64,000 bases of DNA from Kineosporia babensis (GCF_021129305.1 NZ_JAJOMB010000009.1:62001-126000), one strand, 5' to 3'; positions 15,683-25,686 are shown, counted from the stretch's first letter. Notes: generated by a model not told the origin, from the sequence alone. Program-made: numbers and translations.

Positions 15683-18028
15683 CTACCCCTGCCCGGGCCC
15701 CTGTGAATCGTTGCCCGGGCCACCGTTGTTGCCCGGATTGCCACCCGGACCGCCCTGGTTTCCGCCACCGTCGCCCAGGCCGCCACCATTGCCCTGGCCG
15801 CCGCCGTTACCGCCACGGCCCTTGTTCTTGTCCTTCTCCGGCTCGGGCGGCGGCGGGGGCGTGCCGATCAGGCTGCTGTCCGGGCTGCCGAACTGCTTCA
15901 CCGGTTCGCCCTCGAGGGCCTCGCTGGTGACGTCCTTCCAGATCTTCGCCGCGAAGGTGGCGCCGTAGACCGCGCCGTACCACTGGTTGTTGATCCGGAT
16001 GCCCTGCATGGTGCGGCGATCGCCGTTGACCGTCTCCGGCCCGACCCACACCGCGGTGGCCAGCTGCGGCGTGTAGCCGACGAACCAGGTGTCCTGCGAG
16101 CTGTTGGTGGTACCGGTCTTGCCCGAGGCCGGCTGGCCGTTCGGCAGGGTGCCCACGCTGCCCGCCGTACCGGTGGTGAACACCTTGCTCAGGCCGGTGG
16201 TGGTGGTGTTGGCCACCTTCTCCGAGATGGTCTGCTTGCACTTGGCGCCGGGGATCTTGACCTTCTTCTGGTTACGGTCCTTGATCGAGGTGACCACGAT
16301 CGGGTTGCAGCGGATACCACCGGAGGCGAACGTGGCGTAGGCGCTGGCCATCGTCATCGGCGACTGGCTGGCGGTACCCAGGATCACCGAGGGCTCGCAC
16401 TGCGGGACCTTGGTGGTGGTCTTCGGCTTCTTCTTGTCGTAGTTGCCGGGGATGCACGGGTCGGTCACCGCCTGGGCGCGGTGCATGCCCAGGTTGCCCG
16501 CCATCTTCTGGATGTCGCACAGGTCCAGCCGCTGGGCCATCCGCACGAAGGCACCGTTGACCGAGTCCTTGGTGGCGTTCCAGACGCTCATGCTGCCCTG
16601 ACCTGCGCCGTCGGCCGAGTTCTTGAACGGCCAGGGGCTGCCGCCCAGGCTGCCTCCGCAGGAGCGGAACGAGCTCATCGCCGCGGTGCCGGGCGAACCG
16701 TCCACCGAGTCGTACAGCGAGTGCCCGGCGTCCAGCCAGGAGGCCAGCACCACGGGCTTGAAGGTGGAGCCGGTCTGGAAGCCGGACGAGCCGCCGTACC
16801 GGTAGTCGGTGGAGTAGTTCACCGTGGTGTTCTGCCGGGCCTGCTTGGGGTTGTAGAACTTGTTCTGGGTGATCGAGAGCACCTTGCCGGTGCCCGGCTC
16901 CACGGTGACCGTGGCGGTGGCCACCCGGCTGTCGTCCTTCGGCGGGATCCGGGTCTTCACCGAGTTCCAGGCCGCCTTGAGGATCTTCGGCTCGAGCGTG
17001 GTGGTGATCGTGTAACCGCCGCGCATGAAGGCGTTCTCGCGGTCCTCCTGGGTCTCACCGAGCGCCTTGAAGTCGTCGCTCTTGGTGATCACGTTGTAGA
17101 CGTAGTCGCAGAAGTAGGCCTTGGTCCTGGCGTTCGCGCAGCCGGCCCGGGTGGGGGTGATCTTCATCTTGAGCGGCGCCTTGACCGCCTCGTCGTGCGC
17201 GGCCTGGTCGATCTTGCCCAGTGAGAGCATCTTGGCCAGCACCCGGTTGCGCCGGCCGAGTGCCCGGTCCTCGTCGGCCTGGTCGGTCAGCTCGTCCAGG
17301 TCGTACATGGCCGGGGCGTGGATCATCCCGGCCAGCATCGCCGCCTGCGGCAGGGTGACCTTCTCGGCGGTGGTGCCGAAGTAGTACTTGGAGGCCGCCT
17401 GCACCCCGCTGGTCTGCCCGCCGAACCAGGCGATGTTGAGGTAGCGCTCCAGGATCTCCTGCTTGCTCAGCCGCTGCTCCAGGGCGGTGGCCAGGCGGAT
17501 CTCGCGCAGCTTGCGGTCGGACGACTTCTCCCCGGCCGCGGCCTGCTTCTCCTTGTCGCCGCTGACGAAGCCCTCCTGCGCGAGGGTGTTCTTGACCAGC
17601 TGTTGGGTGAGCGTGGAGGCGCCCTGCGAGCCCGTCCCCAGCATCGTCACCGCCGCCGCGCGGATCAGGCCCTCGGTGTCCACCCCGCTGTGCTCGAAGA
17701 ACCGCTCGTCCTCGATCGAGACCACCGCGTCCTGCAGGAACGGCGAGACCTGGTCCAGCTTGACCGGCACCCGGTTCTCGTCGTAGAAGGTCGCGATCGG
17801 CGAACCGTCGGCCGCCAGGATCTGGGTGTTGGACGCGACCGGGGTGTCCGCCAGCTCGCTGGGCAGGTCCAGGAACGCGTTCACCGCGTCGTTCGAGGCC
17901 AGTCCGGTGGCGCTGACCGCCGGGGCGGCCAGGCCGGCCACCAGCAGGCCCCCCACCAGGCTGGCGGCCGCGAAGGCGCCGATCAGGCGGGGCAGGGACT
18001 TGCGGCCGGGCGTGTGCGATTCGCTCAA
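15683..18028 (-). CDS. Class A penicillin-binding protein (PBP1-type transglycosylase/transpeptidase)
   Basis: 781 residues, TTG start with ggaag upstream. One membrane anchor (about 13-40) leads into a GT51 glycosyltransferase domain with the catalytic EDERFFEH at 106-113, GASTLTQQLVKN at 136-147 and RKLREIRLATALE. The transpeptidase domain carries STFK at 421-424 (nucleophile Ser421), SVN at 489-491 and KTGT at 637-640, so both peptidoglycan polymerisation and cross-linking activities look intact. The tail from about 715 is Pro/Glu/Lys and then almost entirely Gly/Asn/Gln/Pro, a low-complexity extension common in actinobacterial PBPs. No PASTA domain is present. Confidence 0.93.
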   Translation of the reverse strand: MSESHTPGRKSLPRLIGAFAAASLVGGLLVAGLAAPAVSATGLASNDAVNAFLDLPSELADTPVASNTQILAADGSPIATFYDENRVPVKLDQVSPFLQDAVVSIEDERFFEHSGVDTEGLIRAAAVTMLGTGSQGASTLTQQLVKNTLAQEGFVSGDKEKQAAAGEKSSDRKLREIRLATALEQRLSKQEILERYLNIAWFGGQTSGVQAASKYYFGTTAEKVTLPQAAMLAGMIHAPAMYDLDELTDQADEDRALGRRNRVLAKMLSLGKIDQAAHDEAVKAPLKMKITPTRAGCANARTKAYFCDYVYNVITKSDDFKALGETQEDRENAFMRGGYTITTTLEPKILKAAWNSVKTRIPPKDDSRVATATVTVEPGTGKVLSITQNKFYNPKQARQNTTVNYSTDYRYGGSSGFQTGSTFKPVVLASWLDAGHSLYDSVDGSPGTAAMSSFRSCGGSLGGSPWPFKNSADGAGQGSMSVWNATKDSVNGAFVRMAQRLDLCDIQKMAGNLGMHRAQAVTDPCIPGNYDKKKPKTTTKVPQCEPSVILGTASQSPMTMASAYATFASGGIRCNPIVVTSIKDRNQKKVKIPGAKCKQTISEKVANTTTTGLSKVFTTGTAGSVGTLPNGQPASGKTGTTNSSQDTWFVGYTPQLATAVWVGPETVNGDRRTMQGIRINNQWYGAVYGATFAAKIWKDVTSEALEGEPVKQFGSPDSSLIGTPPPPPEPEKDKNKGRGGNGGGQGNGGGLGDGGGNQGGPGGNPGNNGGPGNDSQGPGQG

Positions 18029-18350
18029 AGCTCTTCCAGCGTCCTTGGTTTGCCGTCCGCATCCGCACAGGGGAAACGGACGGCGTTCAGTAGAAGGAGG
18101 AGAGCCGGACCCGCGTTCCGGCGCGGTCCGTGCTTCCTACGCGAGAGTACTGCGCGGCGGCGGTTTCTACTCTCGTTCTGAAGGATGAAACGTCACGATT
18201 CGAATGTCATCCTGCAGGATGACAACCTTCCGGCGATCGCAACGTGTGTGATCGGGGACACGGCCCGGATCGGCTCCATGACAGATGTCATCGGAGGTTG
18301 GTGAGGAACGGGACCGGCCGACGGCCGGAACCGGCGCCAGGCTGGTTCTC
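18029..18350. promoter_or_regulatory. Divergent promoter region with two palindromic sites
   Basis: This spacer separates the PBP gene from the ABC/two-component operon and holds no convincing gene. It contains a perfect 20-base palindrome TGTCATCCTGCAGGATGACA at 18205-18224 and, 54 bases later, TGACA-GA-TGTCA at 18279-18290 followed by TC, so that both share ATGTCATC. The repeated half-site suggests a dimeric regulator, most simply the DesR-like protein encoded at 21355 acting on its own operon. Confidence 0.55.
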
Positions 18351-19325
18351 ATGAACAGCGACCTGCACAACGAGTTCGCGGTCCGGGTGCGGGGACTGCG
18401 GCGCACCTACGGCACGGGCGCCTCGGCCTTCGAGGCGGTCCGCGGCGTCGACCTGGACGTCCCGGTCGGCTCGATCACGGCCCTGCTCGGCACCAACGGG
18501 GCGGGCAAGACGTCCACGCTCGAGATCATCGAAGGTCTGGCCGAGCCGAGCGCGGGCAGCGTCGAGGTGCTCGGCCGCAACCCGGTCACCGACCGTGCCG
18601 CGGTGCGCCGGCGCACCGGAGTTCTGCTGCAGCGCAGCGGCTTCTCCGGCGACCTGACCGTGCGGGAAACGCTGAAGCTCTGGGGCGGAACGCTTTCGGC
18701 GCCGCGCCCGGTCGAGGAGATGATCGATCTGCTCGACCTGCGCGGGCGGGCCGACACCCGGGTGCTGTCGCTGTCCGGCGGTGAGACCCGTCGCGTCGAC
18801 CTGGCCTGCACGTTGATGGGCGGCCCGGAGCTGGTGGTGCTGGACGAGCCCACCACCGGCCTGGACCCGGAGAGCCGGCGCGAGGTGTGGGCGCTGATCT
18901 CCGGCCTGCGCGAGGCCGGCGCCACGGTGCTGGTGACCACGCACTACCTGGACGAGGCGGAGACCCTGGCCGACCGGCTGGAGATCATGCACGCCGGGCA
19001 GATCGTGCGCTCGGGCACACCTACCCAGATCGCCGCCGGGCACCCGTCCACGATCAGCTTCTCTCGCCTGGAGCAGCTGCCGGAGGGCATCTCGGGGGTG
19101 ACCCACCGCCGCGAGGAGTACGGGCGCACGATTCTCCAGACGCAGGACCTGCAGACCTCTTTGGCGCACCTGCTGGCCTGGGCCGGCGGCAACGGGGTGC
19201 GCCTGGACAGCCTGGACGCCCGCAGCCCGAGCCTGGAGTCGGTGTTCCTCGCGATCGCCGACGGCCGCGACCCGATCTCTCCCGAATCCTCCGAAACCGA
19301 GCTGCTGGAAGGAAGCCTGCGATGA
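18351..19325 (+). CDS. ABC transporter ATP-binding protein
   Basis: 324 residues from ATG 18351. Walker A is GTNGAGKT at 47-54, the signature is LSLSGGETRRVDLA near 140, and Walker B is LVVLDEPTTGLD near 160, followed by the H-loop VTTHYLDEAETLADR. The C-terminal 90 residues are of the type seen in drug or lipid exporter ATPases of the DrrA/CcmA group. The frame is open to an ATG at 18285, which overlaps the second palindrome, but the family begins near residue 10 of the shorter form. Its TGA overlaps the ATG of the permease gene, indicating translational coupling. Confidence 0.9.
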   Translation: MNSDLHNEFAVRVRGLRRTYGTGASAFEAVRGVDLDVPVGSITALLGTNGAGKTSTLEIIEGLAEPSAGSVEVLGRNPVTDRAAVRRRTGVLLQRSGFSGDLTVRETLKLWGGTLSAPRPVEEMIDLLDLRGRADTRVLSLSGGETRRVDLACTLMGGPELVVLDEPTTGLDPESRREVWALISGLREAGATVLVTTHYLDEAETLADRLEIMHAGQIVRSGTPTQIAAGHPSTISFSRLEQLPEGISGVTHRREEYGRTILQTQDLQTSLAHLLAWAGGNGVRLDSLDARSPSLESVFLAIADGRDPISPESSETELLEGSLR

Positions 19326-20119
19326 GCACCGCCACGATGGAACGGTTTTCGGTGTCCCGCACCCTGCACCTGGCCCGCTGGAACACCGTGCTGCTGGTCC
19401 GCAACCGGCTGGCCCTGAGCTACGCCCTGGTCTTCCCCCTGGTCCCGCTGCCGATGCTGCTGCTGGGCGATCGGGGCAGCTCCACCCTGGGCATCTCCGC
19501 GATCGGCGGGGTCCTGCTGCTGGCCGGGCTGTTCCCGGTCTTCTACAACGTCCTTTCGCAGTTCGTCAGCCGCCGCGACGAGCTGGTGCTGAAGCGGATG
19601 CGCACCGGCGAGACCAAGGACGGCGAGCTGCTGGCCGGCATCGCCCTGCCGGGCATCCTCTGCGCGCTGCTGACCTGCGCGGTGGCCGTGCCGATCGCGA
19701 TCGCCGGCGGGCAGATGGTGCCGGTGAACATCCTGCTGTTCGCGCTCGGCGCCGTGCTGGCCACGGTGATGTTCGCCGCCTTCGCCTACTGGACCGCGGC
19801 CTGGACCCGCAGCGCCGAGGCCGCCCAGCTGACCAGCCTGCCGGTGATCGTCCTGGCCTCGGTCGGCCCGTTCGTCGGCGGTCTGCCCGCCCTCTCCGAG
19901 AACGTGCGGGAGGCCATCTCGCTCACTCCCGGGGCGGCGATGACCGAGCTGGTGCGGGTGGGCTGGTTCGGCTTCGACGGGTTCGAGGCCACCACCTCCA
20001 CCCTGAGCTTCGCCGAGACCTGGGGCCTGGCCGGGCAGCCGCTGCTGGTCATGCTGGTCTGGACCGTCATCGCCCTGGACCTGGCCCGGCGCTCGATGCG
20101 CTGGGAACCCCGGGCCTGA
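19322..20119 (+). CDS. ABC-2 type transporter permease
   Basis: 265 residues with six hydrophobic helices: about 22-45 (entry region), 60-80, 110-135, 138-165, 175-195 and 235-255. The early polar stretch SQFVSRRDELVLKRMRTGE is the usual cytoplasmic elbow of ABC-2 exporter permeases. It pairs with the ATPase encoded immediately upstream (four-base ATGA overlap). With the kinase and regulator that follow, this resembles actinobacterial exporter operons in which the two-component pair controls the exporter; the exported compound is unknown. Confidence 0.88.
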   Translation: MSTATMERFSVSRTLHLARWNTVLLVRNRLALSYALVFPLVPLPMLLLGDRGSSTLGISAIGGVLLLAGLFPVFYNVLSQFVSRRDELVLKRMRTGETKDGELLAGIALPGILCALLTCAVAVPIAIAGGQMVPVNILLFALGAVLATVMFAAFAYWTAAWTRSAEAAQLTSLPVIVLASVGPFVGGLPALSENVREAISLTPGAAMTELVRVGWFGFDGFEATTSTLSFAETWGLAGQPLLVMLVWTVIALDLARRSMRWEPRA

Positions 20120-20122
20120 ACC

Positions 20123-21358
20123 TTGATCGTTACCCTGACCAGGGTGAAGCTGCGTAGACCCCGTCGTTGGTCGGAGCTGAGCCGGGTGGAGAGGGTGGGC
20201 CTCTACACCCGGCAATCGCTCTATCTGGTGCTGTGGGGGATGTGCGGCGGGTTCGTGCTGTCGGCGGCGCCCAGCAACGGGCGAGGAACGGCGATCGCGG
20301 CCGGCGCCGTCGTGATCACGGCGCTGGGGTCGATCGCGCTCAAGGCCGTGATGGAGATCTACCCCCAGACGCAGCCGTTCCCCTGGCGGGAGACGGTTGC
20401 GTTGTCGGTGGCCTGCGCGGTGTATCTGGGCGCGGTCGGGCTGACCGCCGAGGGAGTCGACCGGGCGACGGTAGCGATCCTGATTGTCGCCAACCTCGCC
20501 GCCGGCCTGGGCGGACTGCCCGATCGCCGGTACACCGCCGCCGTGACTTTGGCCTGCGCCGTGGTGGTCGGGCTCAGCGGAGACCCGATGTTCGGCCCGG
20601 TGATCGGGGCCGTCGTGGCCGCGTTCGTCATCTTCACCGTGCGGGCCTCGCTGTGGTTGTACGGCATCGTCGCCGAGTTGGACGCCGCCCGGCACACCCA
20701 GGCCCGGCTGGCGGTGGCCGAAGAACGGCTGCGCTTCTCCCGCGATGTGCACGACGTGCTCGGCCGCCGCCTCTCAACCATCGCCGTGCAGGCCGAACTC
20801 GCCGCCACTCTGGCCGGGCGTGGTGACGAGCGGGCGGCCACGCAGATGATGGAGGTGCGCCAGGTTGCCCACGACGCCCTCACCGAAGCCCGCGAGCTGG
20901 CCCGCGGCTACCGCCCGACCAGCCTGAGCCAGGAACTCGAGGGAGCCCGCTCGTTGCTGCGCTCGGCCGGGATCGAGGTCGGCCTGGAGATCGACGTGGT
21001 GCCCCGGGCCTGGCACGAGGCGGCCGGCTGGGTGGTCCGCGAGGGCGTGACCAACGTGCTGCGGCACTCCTCGGCCGATCTGGTGCGGATCTCCTATCAG
21101 GACCACGAGCTGCGGATCGAGAACGACGGCCTGGCCGAGAACCCGCCCGGTGCAACCGAAGGCTCCGGTCTGCGCGGCCTGGGCGAGCGGCTGCTCCCGC
21201 TGGGCGCCGAGGTGGAAGCCGGCCGGGACGGCGAGAACTGGGTACTGGTGGCCCGCCTGCCCGGAACCGGGCCGCTCAGCGCAACCGTCACGCCGAGTAC
21301 CGAAGGTGCGCACAACGTCCCAAGTCTGAGCTCTTCCGAACCAAGGAGAATCCCGTGA
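20123..21358 (+). CDS. DesK-like sensor histidine kinase
   Basis: 411 residues, TTG start three bases after the permease stop. Five or six membrane helices occupy residues 30-180, without a large extracytoplasmic loop, so the sensing part is intramembrane as in DesK. A coiled-coil leads to the HisKA_3 box RFSRDVHDVLGRRL with phospho-acceptor His210. The ATPase domain has VVREGVTNVLRHS (N box) and GSGLRGLGERLLPLGA (G box). It would phosphorylate the response regulator encoded next, whose start overlaps its stop codon. Intramembrane kinases linked to ABC exporters often report transporter or membrane status. Confidence 0.9.
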   Translation: MIVTLTRVKLRRPRRWSELSRVERVGLYTRQSLYLVLWGMCGGFVLSAAPSNGRGTAIAAGAVVITALGSIALKAVMEIYPQTQPFPWRETVALSVACAVYLGAVGLTAEGVDRATVAILIVANLAAGLGGLPDRRYTAAVTLACAVVVGLSGDPMFGPVIGAVVAAFVIFTVRASLWLYGIVAELDAARHTQARLAVAEERLRFSRDVHDVLGRRLSTIAVQAELAATLAGRGDERAATQMMEVRQVAHDALTEARELARGYRPTSLSQELEGARSLLRSAGIEVGLEIDVVPRAWHEAAGWVVREGVTNVLRHSSADLVRISYQDHELRIENDGLAENPPGATEGSGLRGLGERLLPLGAEVEAGRDGENWVLVARLPGTGPLSATVTPSTEGAHNVPSLSSSEPRRIP

Positions 21359-21969
21359 GCACCCCGGTCCGCATCCTGCTCGCCGACGACGAGAACCTGA
21401 TCCGCACCGCGCTGGCCCAGATGCTCAGCCTGGAGGACGATCTCGACGTGGTCGCCGAGGCCGCGACCGGCGACGAGGCGGTCGCGATGGCGGTGAAGCA
21501 CCAGGTCGACGTGGCCGTGCTGGACCTGCAGATGCCGGTCCTGGACGGGATCGGGGCGGCCGAGCAGCTGGGCCGGCAGCTGCCCGGCTGCGCCTGCGTG
21601 ATCGTCACCAGCCACGGACGACCTGGTCACCTCAAGCGCGCCCTGGCCGTCGGGGTGCGGGGTTTCCTCCCGAAAACCACTTCGGCGACAACCCTCGCGA
21701 ACGTGGTGCGAACCGTCCACCAGGGCGGGCGTCACGTCGATCCGGAACTGGCGGCCGAAGCCATCGCGGCCGGCGACAGCCCGCTCACCCCACGCGAGTC
21801 CGACGTCCTCGAACTGGCCGCGAGCGGCGCCCCGATCGACGAGATCGCCGCCCGGGCCTCACTTTCGCCCGGAACCGTGCGCAACTACCTGTCCAACGCG
21901 ATGACCAAACTGGACGCGGCCAACCGGCACGACGCCTGCGCGATCGCCCGGCGGATGGGCTGGATCTGA
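21355..21969 (+). CDS. NarL/DesR-type response regulator
   Basis: 204 residues, GTG start with aaggag well placed and overlapping the kinase stop. Receiver domain: acidic pair in LLADDENLI, phospho-acceptor Asp57 in AVLDLQMPV and the Lys of GFLPKTTS. The C-terminal LuxR-type helix-turn-helix runs LTPRESDVLELAASG to SLSPGTVRNYLSNAMTKL. It should bind DNA as a dimer after phosphorylation; the palindromes upstream of the operon at 18205 and 18279 are the natural candidates. No terminator is obvious after it. Confidence 0.92.
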   Translation: MSTPVRILLADDENLIRTALAQMLSLEDDLDVVAEAATGDEAVAMAVKHQVDVAVLDLQMPVLDGIGAAEQLGRQLPGCACVIVTSHGRPGHLKRALAVGVRGFLPKTTSATTLANVVRTVHQGGRHVDPELAAEAIAAGDSPLTPRESDVLELAASGAPIDEIAARASLSPGTVRNYLSNAMTKLDAANRHDACAIARRMGWI

Positions 21970-22056
21970 CCGTTGGGCGATGCTCGGGTGGCGCCGGGCG
22001 ATCTGGATGTCACGATGAGCCGCTGGACCGAACGGCAACGATTGACGAGGTGGGGC

Positions 22057-22497
22057 ATGCAGTCTCGGGTGCCGGTGGTGCTGCTGGTGGAGGACGATCC
22101 GGGTGACGTCCTGATGATCACCGAGACGTTCGAGCGGGCGGCCCGGCCGCCGGTGCTGCACCGGGTCGAGGACGGGCAGGAAGGGCTGGATTTCCTGTAC
22201 CGCAAGGGCAGGTACGCCACCGTGCCGCGGCCCGACCTGATCCTGCTGGACCTGAACATGCCCCGGCTGGACGGCCGCCAGTTGCTGGACGTGATCAAGG
22301 CGGACACCGCGCTGCGGGCGATCCCGGTGGTGGTGTTCACCACCTCGGACGCCGAGGCGGACGTGCTGAGCAGCTACCAGCGGCACGCCAACGCCTACGT
22401 GACCAAGCCGATCGACCTGGCCGGCTTCGAGACCGTGATCGACCGGATCGAGCGCTTCTACACGGCCACCAGTGCCCTGCTGCCTCTGGAGAGGTAG
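22057..22497 (+). CDS. Single-domain response regulator (Rcp1-like receiver)
   Basis: 146 residues with the start at ATG 22057, chosen because cgagg precedes it at normal spacing; an upstream ATG at 22015 is also in frame. The protein is only a receiver domain: LLVEDDPGDVLMI, phospho-acceptor Asp65 in LILLDLNMPRLDGR, Thr in VVVFTTSDA and Lys in AYVTKPIDL. The EDDPGD start and the insertion LDFLYRKGRYATVPRPD are typical of the Rcp1 group that serves phytochrome-like or PAS kinases. No kinase of that kind is adjacent, so its partner is elsewhere; the six-PAS protein at 49608 lacks a kinase domain. Confidence 0.88.
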   Translation: MQSRVPVVLLVEDDPGDVLMITETFERAARPPVLHRVEDGQEGLDFLYRKGRYATVPRPDLILLDLNMPRLDGRQLLDVIKADTALRAIPVVVFTTSDAEADVLSSYQRHANAYVTKPIDLAGFETVIDRIERFYTATSALLPLER

Positions 22498-22506
22498 CAA
22501 AATGCG

Positions 22507-22545
22507 GATGGTGGGCAACTCGCACGCAGCGACTTGCCCACCATC
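22507..22545. terminator. Bidirectional hairpin terminator
   Basis: Arms 22507-22518 and 22534-22545 form 12 perfect base pairs with a 15-base loop, between the convergent receiver and cold-shock genes. Confidence 0.8.
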
Positions 22546-22553
22546 ACGTGCGA

Positions 22554-22760
22554 CTACTGAGCGAGGCGCACAGCCTCGGCCTGCGGGCCCTTCTGGCCCT
22601 GGCCCAGCTCGAACTCCACACGCTGACCCTCGTCGAGCGCACGGTAGCCGTCCATCTGGATCGCAGACCAGTGAACGAAGACGTCAGCGCCGCCCCCGTC
22701 GATGCTGATGAAGCCGAAACCCTTTTCGGCGTTGAACCACTTGACCGTACCCTGTGCCAT
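22554..22760 (-). CDS. Cold-shock domain protein
   Basis: 68 residues, matching the normal length of CspA-type proteins. RNP1 is GFGFISI and RNP2 is DVFVHWSAI, within the conserved frame [14 protein letters not shown] at the start and [12 protein letters not shown] at the end. It binds single-stranded RNA/DNA as a chaperone in the cytoplasm. The spacer of 184 bases up to the divergent regulator gene leaves room for the long untranslated leader usual for such genes. The gene is monocistronic and ends at a strong hairpin. Confidence 0.95.
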   Translation of the reverse strand: MAQGTVKWFNAEKGFGFISIDGGGADVFVHWSAIQMDGYRALDEGQRVEFELGQGQKGPQAEAVRLAQ

Positions 22761-22931
22761 GTTTGTCCTAAGTTCAGGAGGCTCACCAAGTCGTTTACCT
22801 GGTGTAGCCGGACCAAGCTTAGGCCAGAACGGTGCACTGATGCACTCCTCTCCGAAAGTAGGCCTCGGAATCGCCCGGTTGCCGGATGGAAAAACTCTGG
22901 TCAACACCATGATCACGTCGTGAAAAGTCCC

Positions 22932-22937
22932 TAGAAT
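22932..22937 (+). promoter_or_regulatory. Probable -10 box for leaderless transcript
   Basis: TAGAAT ends seven bases before the ATG at 22945, so transcription would begin at or beside the start codon. No ribosome site precedes the ATG and no good -35 box is evident. Confidence 0.4.
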
Positions 22938-22944
22938 CCGACAT

Positions 22945-25686
22945 ATGGGACATCGGGACGCCGATGGTGTCGACGGGGCTGGTGTGGTAGTTGGCCGGGA
23001 CAACGAAGTCCGGCAGGTCAGAAAGGTGCTGGCCGAGGCCCGGCACGGGCGGGGCGGGGCGCTGCTGGTCCAGGGCGAACCCGGGATCGGCAAGACCACG
23101 CTGCTGGCGGCGGCCACCGCGGCGCCGGCCGGGATGCAGCTGGTGGCGCTGAGCGGATTCGAGGCGGAATCGCAACTTCCGTTCGCCGCGGTGCAGCGCC
23201 TGGTGATCCCGTTACGCGAGTTTCTGCCCGCTCTGCCGCCGCGGCATCTGCGCGCGCTGGAGGTGGCTTCCGGGGCCGCCGCCGGTCCGCCGCCCGACCG
23301 GTTCCTGATCGGCCTGGGCGTGCTCGGGCTGCTGGCCGCGGCCGGAGCGGTCCGGCCGGTGGCGTGCGTGGTGGACGATGCGCATCTGCTGGATCCGGAG
23401 TCGCTCGACGTCCTGGGGTTCGTGGCCCGGCGGCTGGAGGCGGAGGCAGCGGCCGTGGTGCTGGCGGCCCGCGCCGGCGCCGGCCTGGAGCAGCAGTTGG
23501 CCGGAGTACCGCAGCTGCCGCTGAGCGGCCTGGCGCTGGAGCCTGCGGTGCGCTTGCTTACCCAGTCGATGAACGAGCCGATCGACCCGGCCGTGGCCGC
23601 GCAGATCGCCGTGGCCACCGGTGGCAACCCGCTGGCGCTGACCGACCTGGCCGGCGAGCTGACCGTGCGCCAGCTCACCGAGTCCAGCCTGGGCGACGAG
23701 CCGTTCCCGGTTGGCCGCCGGCTGGAGGCGTTCTACGTGCGTCAGGTGCGGGCGCTGGACCCCGCCGGGCAGGTCTGGCTGCTGGTGGCGGCGGCCGATG
23801 CCACCGGAGACCACGATCTGATCGCCGAGGCCGCCGCCAAGCTGGGGCTGCCGGACGCAGCGGCCGAGGGCGCGGAGGAGGCCGGGCTGGTCGAGCTCCG
23901 GGCCACCGTCCGGTTCCGCCACCCGCTGGTGCGCTCGGCCGCCTACAACGCGCCGGTGGGGCGGGAACGGCGGCGGGTGCATCGGGCGCTGGCCGAGGTC
24001 GCCGAGTCGATGGGACTGTCCGACCGCGCGGCCTGGCATGCGGCCAAGGCCACGCTGGGCACCGACGAGGCCGTGGCCCAACGGGTGGAGCAGGCCGCCG
24101 ACCGGGCCGGTGAACGCGGTGGGTTCGCTTCCCGGGCCAGCGTTCTGACCCAGGCGGCGGCGCTGACCCCGCCGGGCGGGGACCGGTACCGCCGGCTGGT
24201 CGCGGCGGCCGAGGCGGCGTTGGCGGCCGGTACGTCGCAGCTGGCCAAGGATCTGCTGGACGACGTGGACGAGGACGACCTGGACGACCTCACCCGCGGG
24301 CGGATGCTGGCCCTGCGGGCGCAGTGGGCGCTGTTCACGGCGGATCCGGCGCTGCGGCACACCGGTGCCGACCTGCTGGAGGCGGCCGACCTGTTCGAGG
24401 GGCACGACGACGAGCTCGAACAGAAGACGTTGTTGCTGGCCTGGGAGCTGGCGTTACCGGCCGAGCGGCTGGCCACCGGGATGAGCTGGCAGCACCTGGG
24501 TCGGCGGATGGCCCAGGCCGCGCAGCGAAGACCAGGCCCGCCGGCGGTGCTGCTGGAGGCCCTGAGCGCGCACCTGCTGCTGCCCTTCGAGCAGGCCGTG
24601 CCCGCCCTGCGCCGCGCCGCCGAGGTGCTGGCCGACCTGCCGCCGGAGGAGATGCTGCTCTACGGCCACTGCAGCGCGGCGCTCTGCTCGGCGCTGTGGG
24701 ACGAGCAGCTGCGCCGGCTCTGCCTGGAACGCTGGGCCCAGGCCGCCCGCGACGCCGGATCGCTGCAGCAGCTGGACACCGCGCTGTGGGTGCAGTCGCT
24801 GTACGAGATCACCCTGGGCAACCCGCGCGGGGCCACCGACTTCATCGAGCAGGTCCGTGAACTGCGCCGGGCGATCGGGTACGAGGCCGAGCACGTGATC
24901 AACGTGGCCCTGCTGGCCTGGACCGGGGTGCCGCGGGCCCAGGTGCAGGCGATGGCCCAGGCCACGTACGACACCGGGTTCGGCGGGGTGCACTCCAGCG
25001 CGGTGCGTGGGCTGGCCGCGATCGAGCTGGCCGACTCCCGCTTCGAGTCCGCGTACGACCTGCTGGTCCCGTTCTACGAGGAGCCGTTCTTCCACACCTC
25101 GCCGATCGGCTACCCCGACCTGATCGAGGCCGCGGTGCGCAGCGGCCGGCGAGCCCAGGCCGAGGCGGTGCTCGAGCTGCTGCAGGCGCGGGCCGAGGCC
25201 TGCGGCACACCGTGGATCGTCGGGGCCACGGCTCGCTCGCGGGCGCTGCTGAGCCGGGGTGCGGCCGCGGAGAAACACTTCCAGGAGGCGATCGAGGTCT
25301 CCACGGTGGAGGCGGAGCTGGGCCGGGCACACCTGCTGTACGGGGAGTGGCTGCGGCGGGCGCGTCGGCGGCGAGAAGCCCGGGAGCAGCTGCAGAAGGC
25401 GTCGCAGCTGTTCACCCGGGTGGGGGCGGAGGCCTTCCGGGGCCGGGCCCAGCGGGAGCTGGAGGCGATGGGGGAGGCGACGGCCGCGCCGGATCCGGCC
25501 GAAGGCCCGGCGCTGACGGCGCAGGAGGCCACGGTGGCCAGGCTGGCGGCCGCGGGCCGGACCAACGCCGAGATCGCCGCCACGATGTTCCTGAGCAGCA
25601 ACACCGTGGACTACCACCTGCGCAAGGTCTTCTCGAAGCTGGGCATCTCCTCCCGCCGGCAGCTCCACGATCGGCTACAGCCGTAA
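22945..25686 (+). CDS. LuxR-family transcriptional regulator with AAA ATPase (LAL type)
   Basis: 913 residues. An N-terminal ATPase domain has Walker [10 protein letters not shown] at 44-52 and Walker [13 protein letters not shown] near 137-148. A long helical region follows (about 300-840), with alanine-rich repeats of the TPR kind. The last 65 residues are a LuxR helix-turn-helix: [18 protein letters not shown], then [20 protein letters not shown]. This is the layout of MalT-like/LAL regulators, which bind a ligand and ATP before activating transcription. The effector is unknown. The two alpha/beta hydrolase genes downstream on the same strand are possible targets. A leaderless start is suggested by TAGAAT just upstream. 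Confidence 0.9.
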   Translation: MGHRDADGVDGAGVVVGRDNEVRQVRKVLAEARHGRGGALLVQGEPGIGKTTLLAAATAAPAGMQLVALSGFEAESQLPFAAVQRLVIPLREFLPALPPRHLRALEVASGAAAGPPPDRFLIGLGVLGLLAAAGAVRPVACVVDDAHLLDPESLDVLGFVARRLEAEAAAVVLAARAGAGLEQQLAGVPQLPLSGLALEPAVRLLTQSMNEPIDPAVAAQIAVATGGNPLALTDLAGELTVRQLTESSLGDEPFPVGRRLEAFYVRQVRALDPAGQVWLLVAAADATGDHDLIAEAAAKLGLPDAAAEGAEEAGLVELRATVRFRHPLVRSAAYNAPVGRERRRVHRALAEVAESMGLSDRAAWHAAKATLGTDEAVAQRVEQAADRAGERGGFASRASVLTQAAALTPPGGDRYRRLVAAAEAALAAGTSQLAKDLLDDVDEDDLDDLTRGRMLALRAQWALFTADPALRHTGADLLEAADLFEGHDDELEQKTLLLAWELALPAERLATGMSWQHLGRRMAQAAQRRPGPPAVLLEALSAHLLLPFEQAVPALRRAAEVLADLPPEEMLLYGHCSAALCSALWDEQLRRLCLERWAQAARDAGSLQQLDTALWVQSLYEITLGNPRGATDFIEQVRELRRAIGYEAEHVINVALLAWTGVPRAQVQAMAQATYDTGFGGVHSSAVRGLAAIELADSRFESAYDLLVPFYEEPFFHTSPIGYPDLIEAAVRSGRRAQAEAVLELLQARAEACGTPWIVGATARSRALLSRGAAAEKHFQEAIEVSTVEAELGRAHLLYGEWLRRARRRREAREQLQKASQLFTRVGAEAFRGRAQRELEAMGEATAAPDPAEGPALTAQEATVARLAAAGRTNAEIAATMFLSSNTVDYHLRKVFSKLGISSRRQLHDRLQP

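Noticed and set aside
18944-20752. Reverse frame of 602 codons opposite the ABC permease and kinase genes
   Set aside because: Gln/His/Gly/Arg-rich shadow with no domain; the forward genes have intact motifs and coupled starts.
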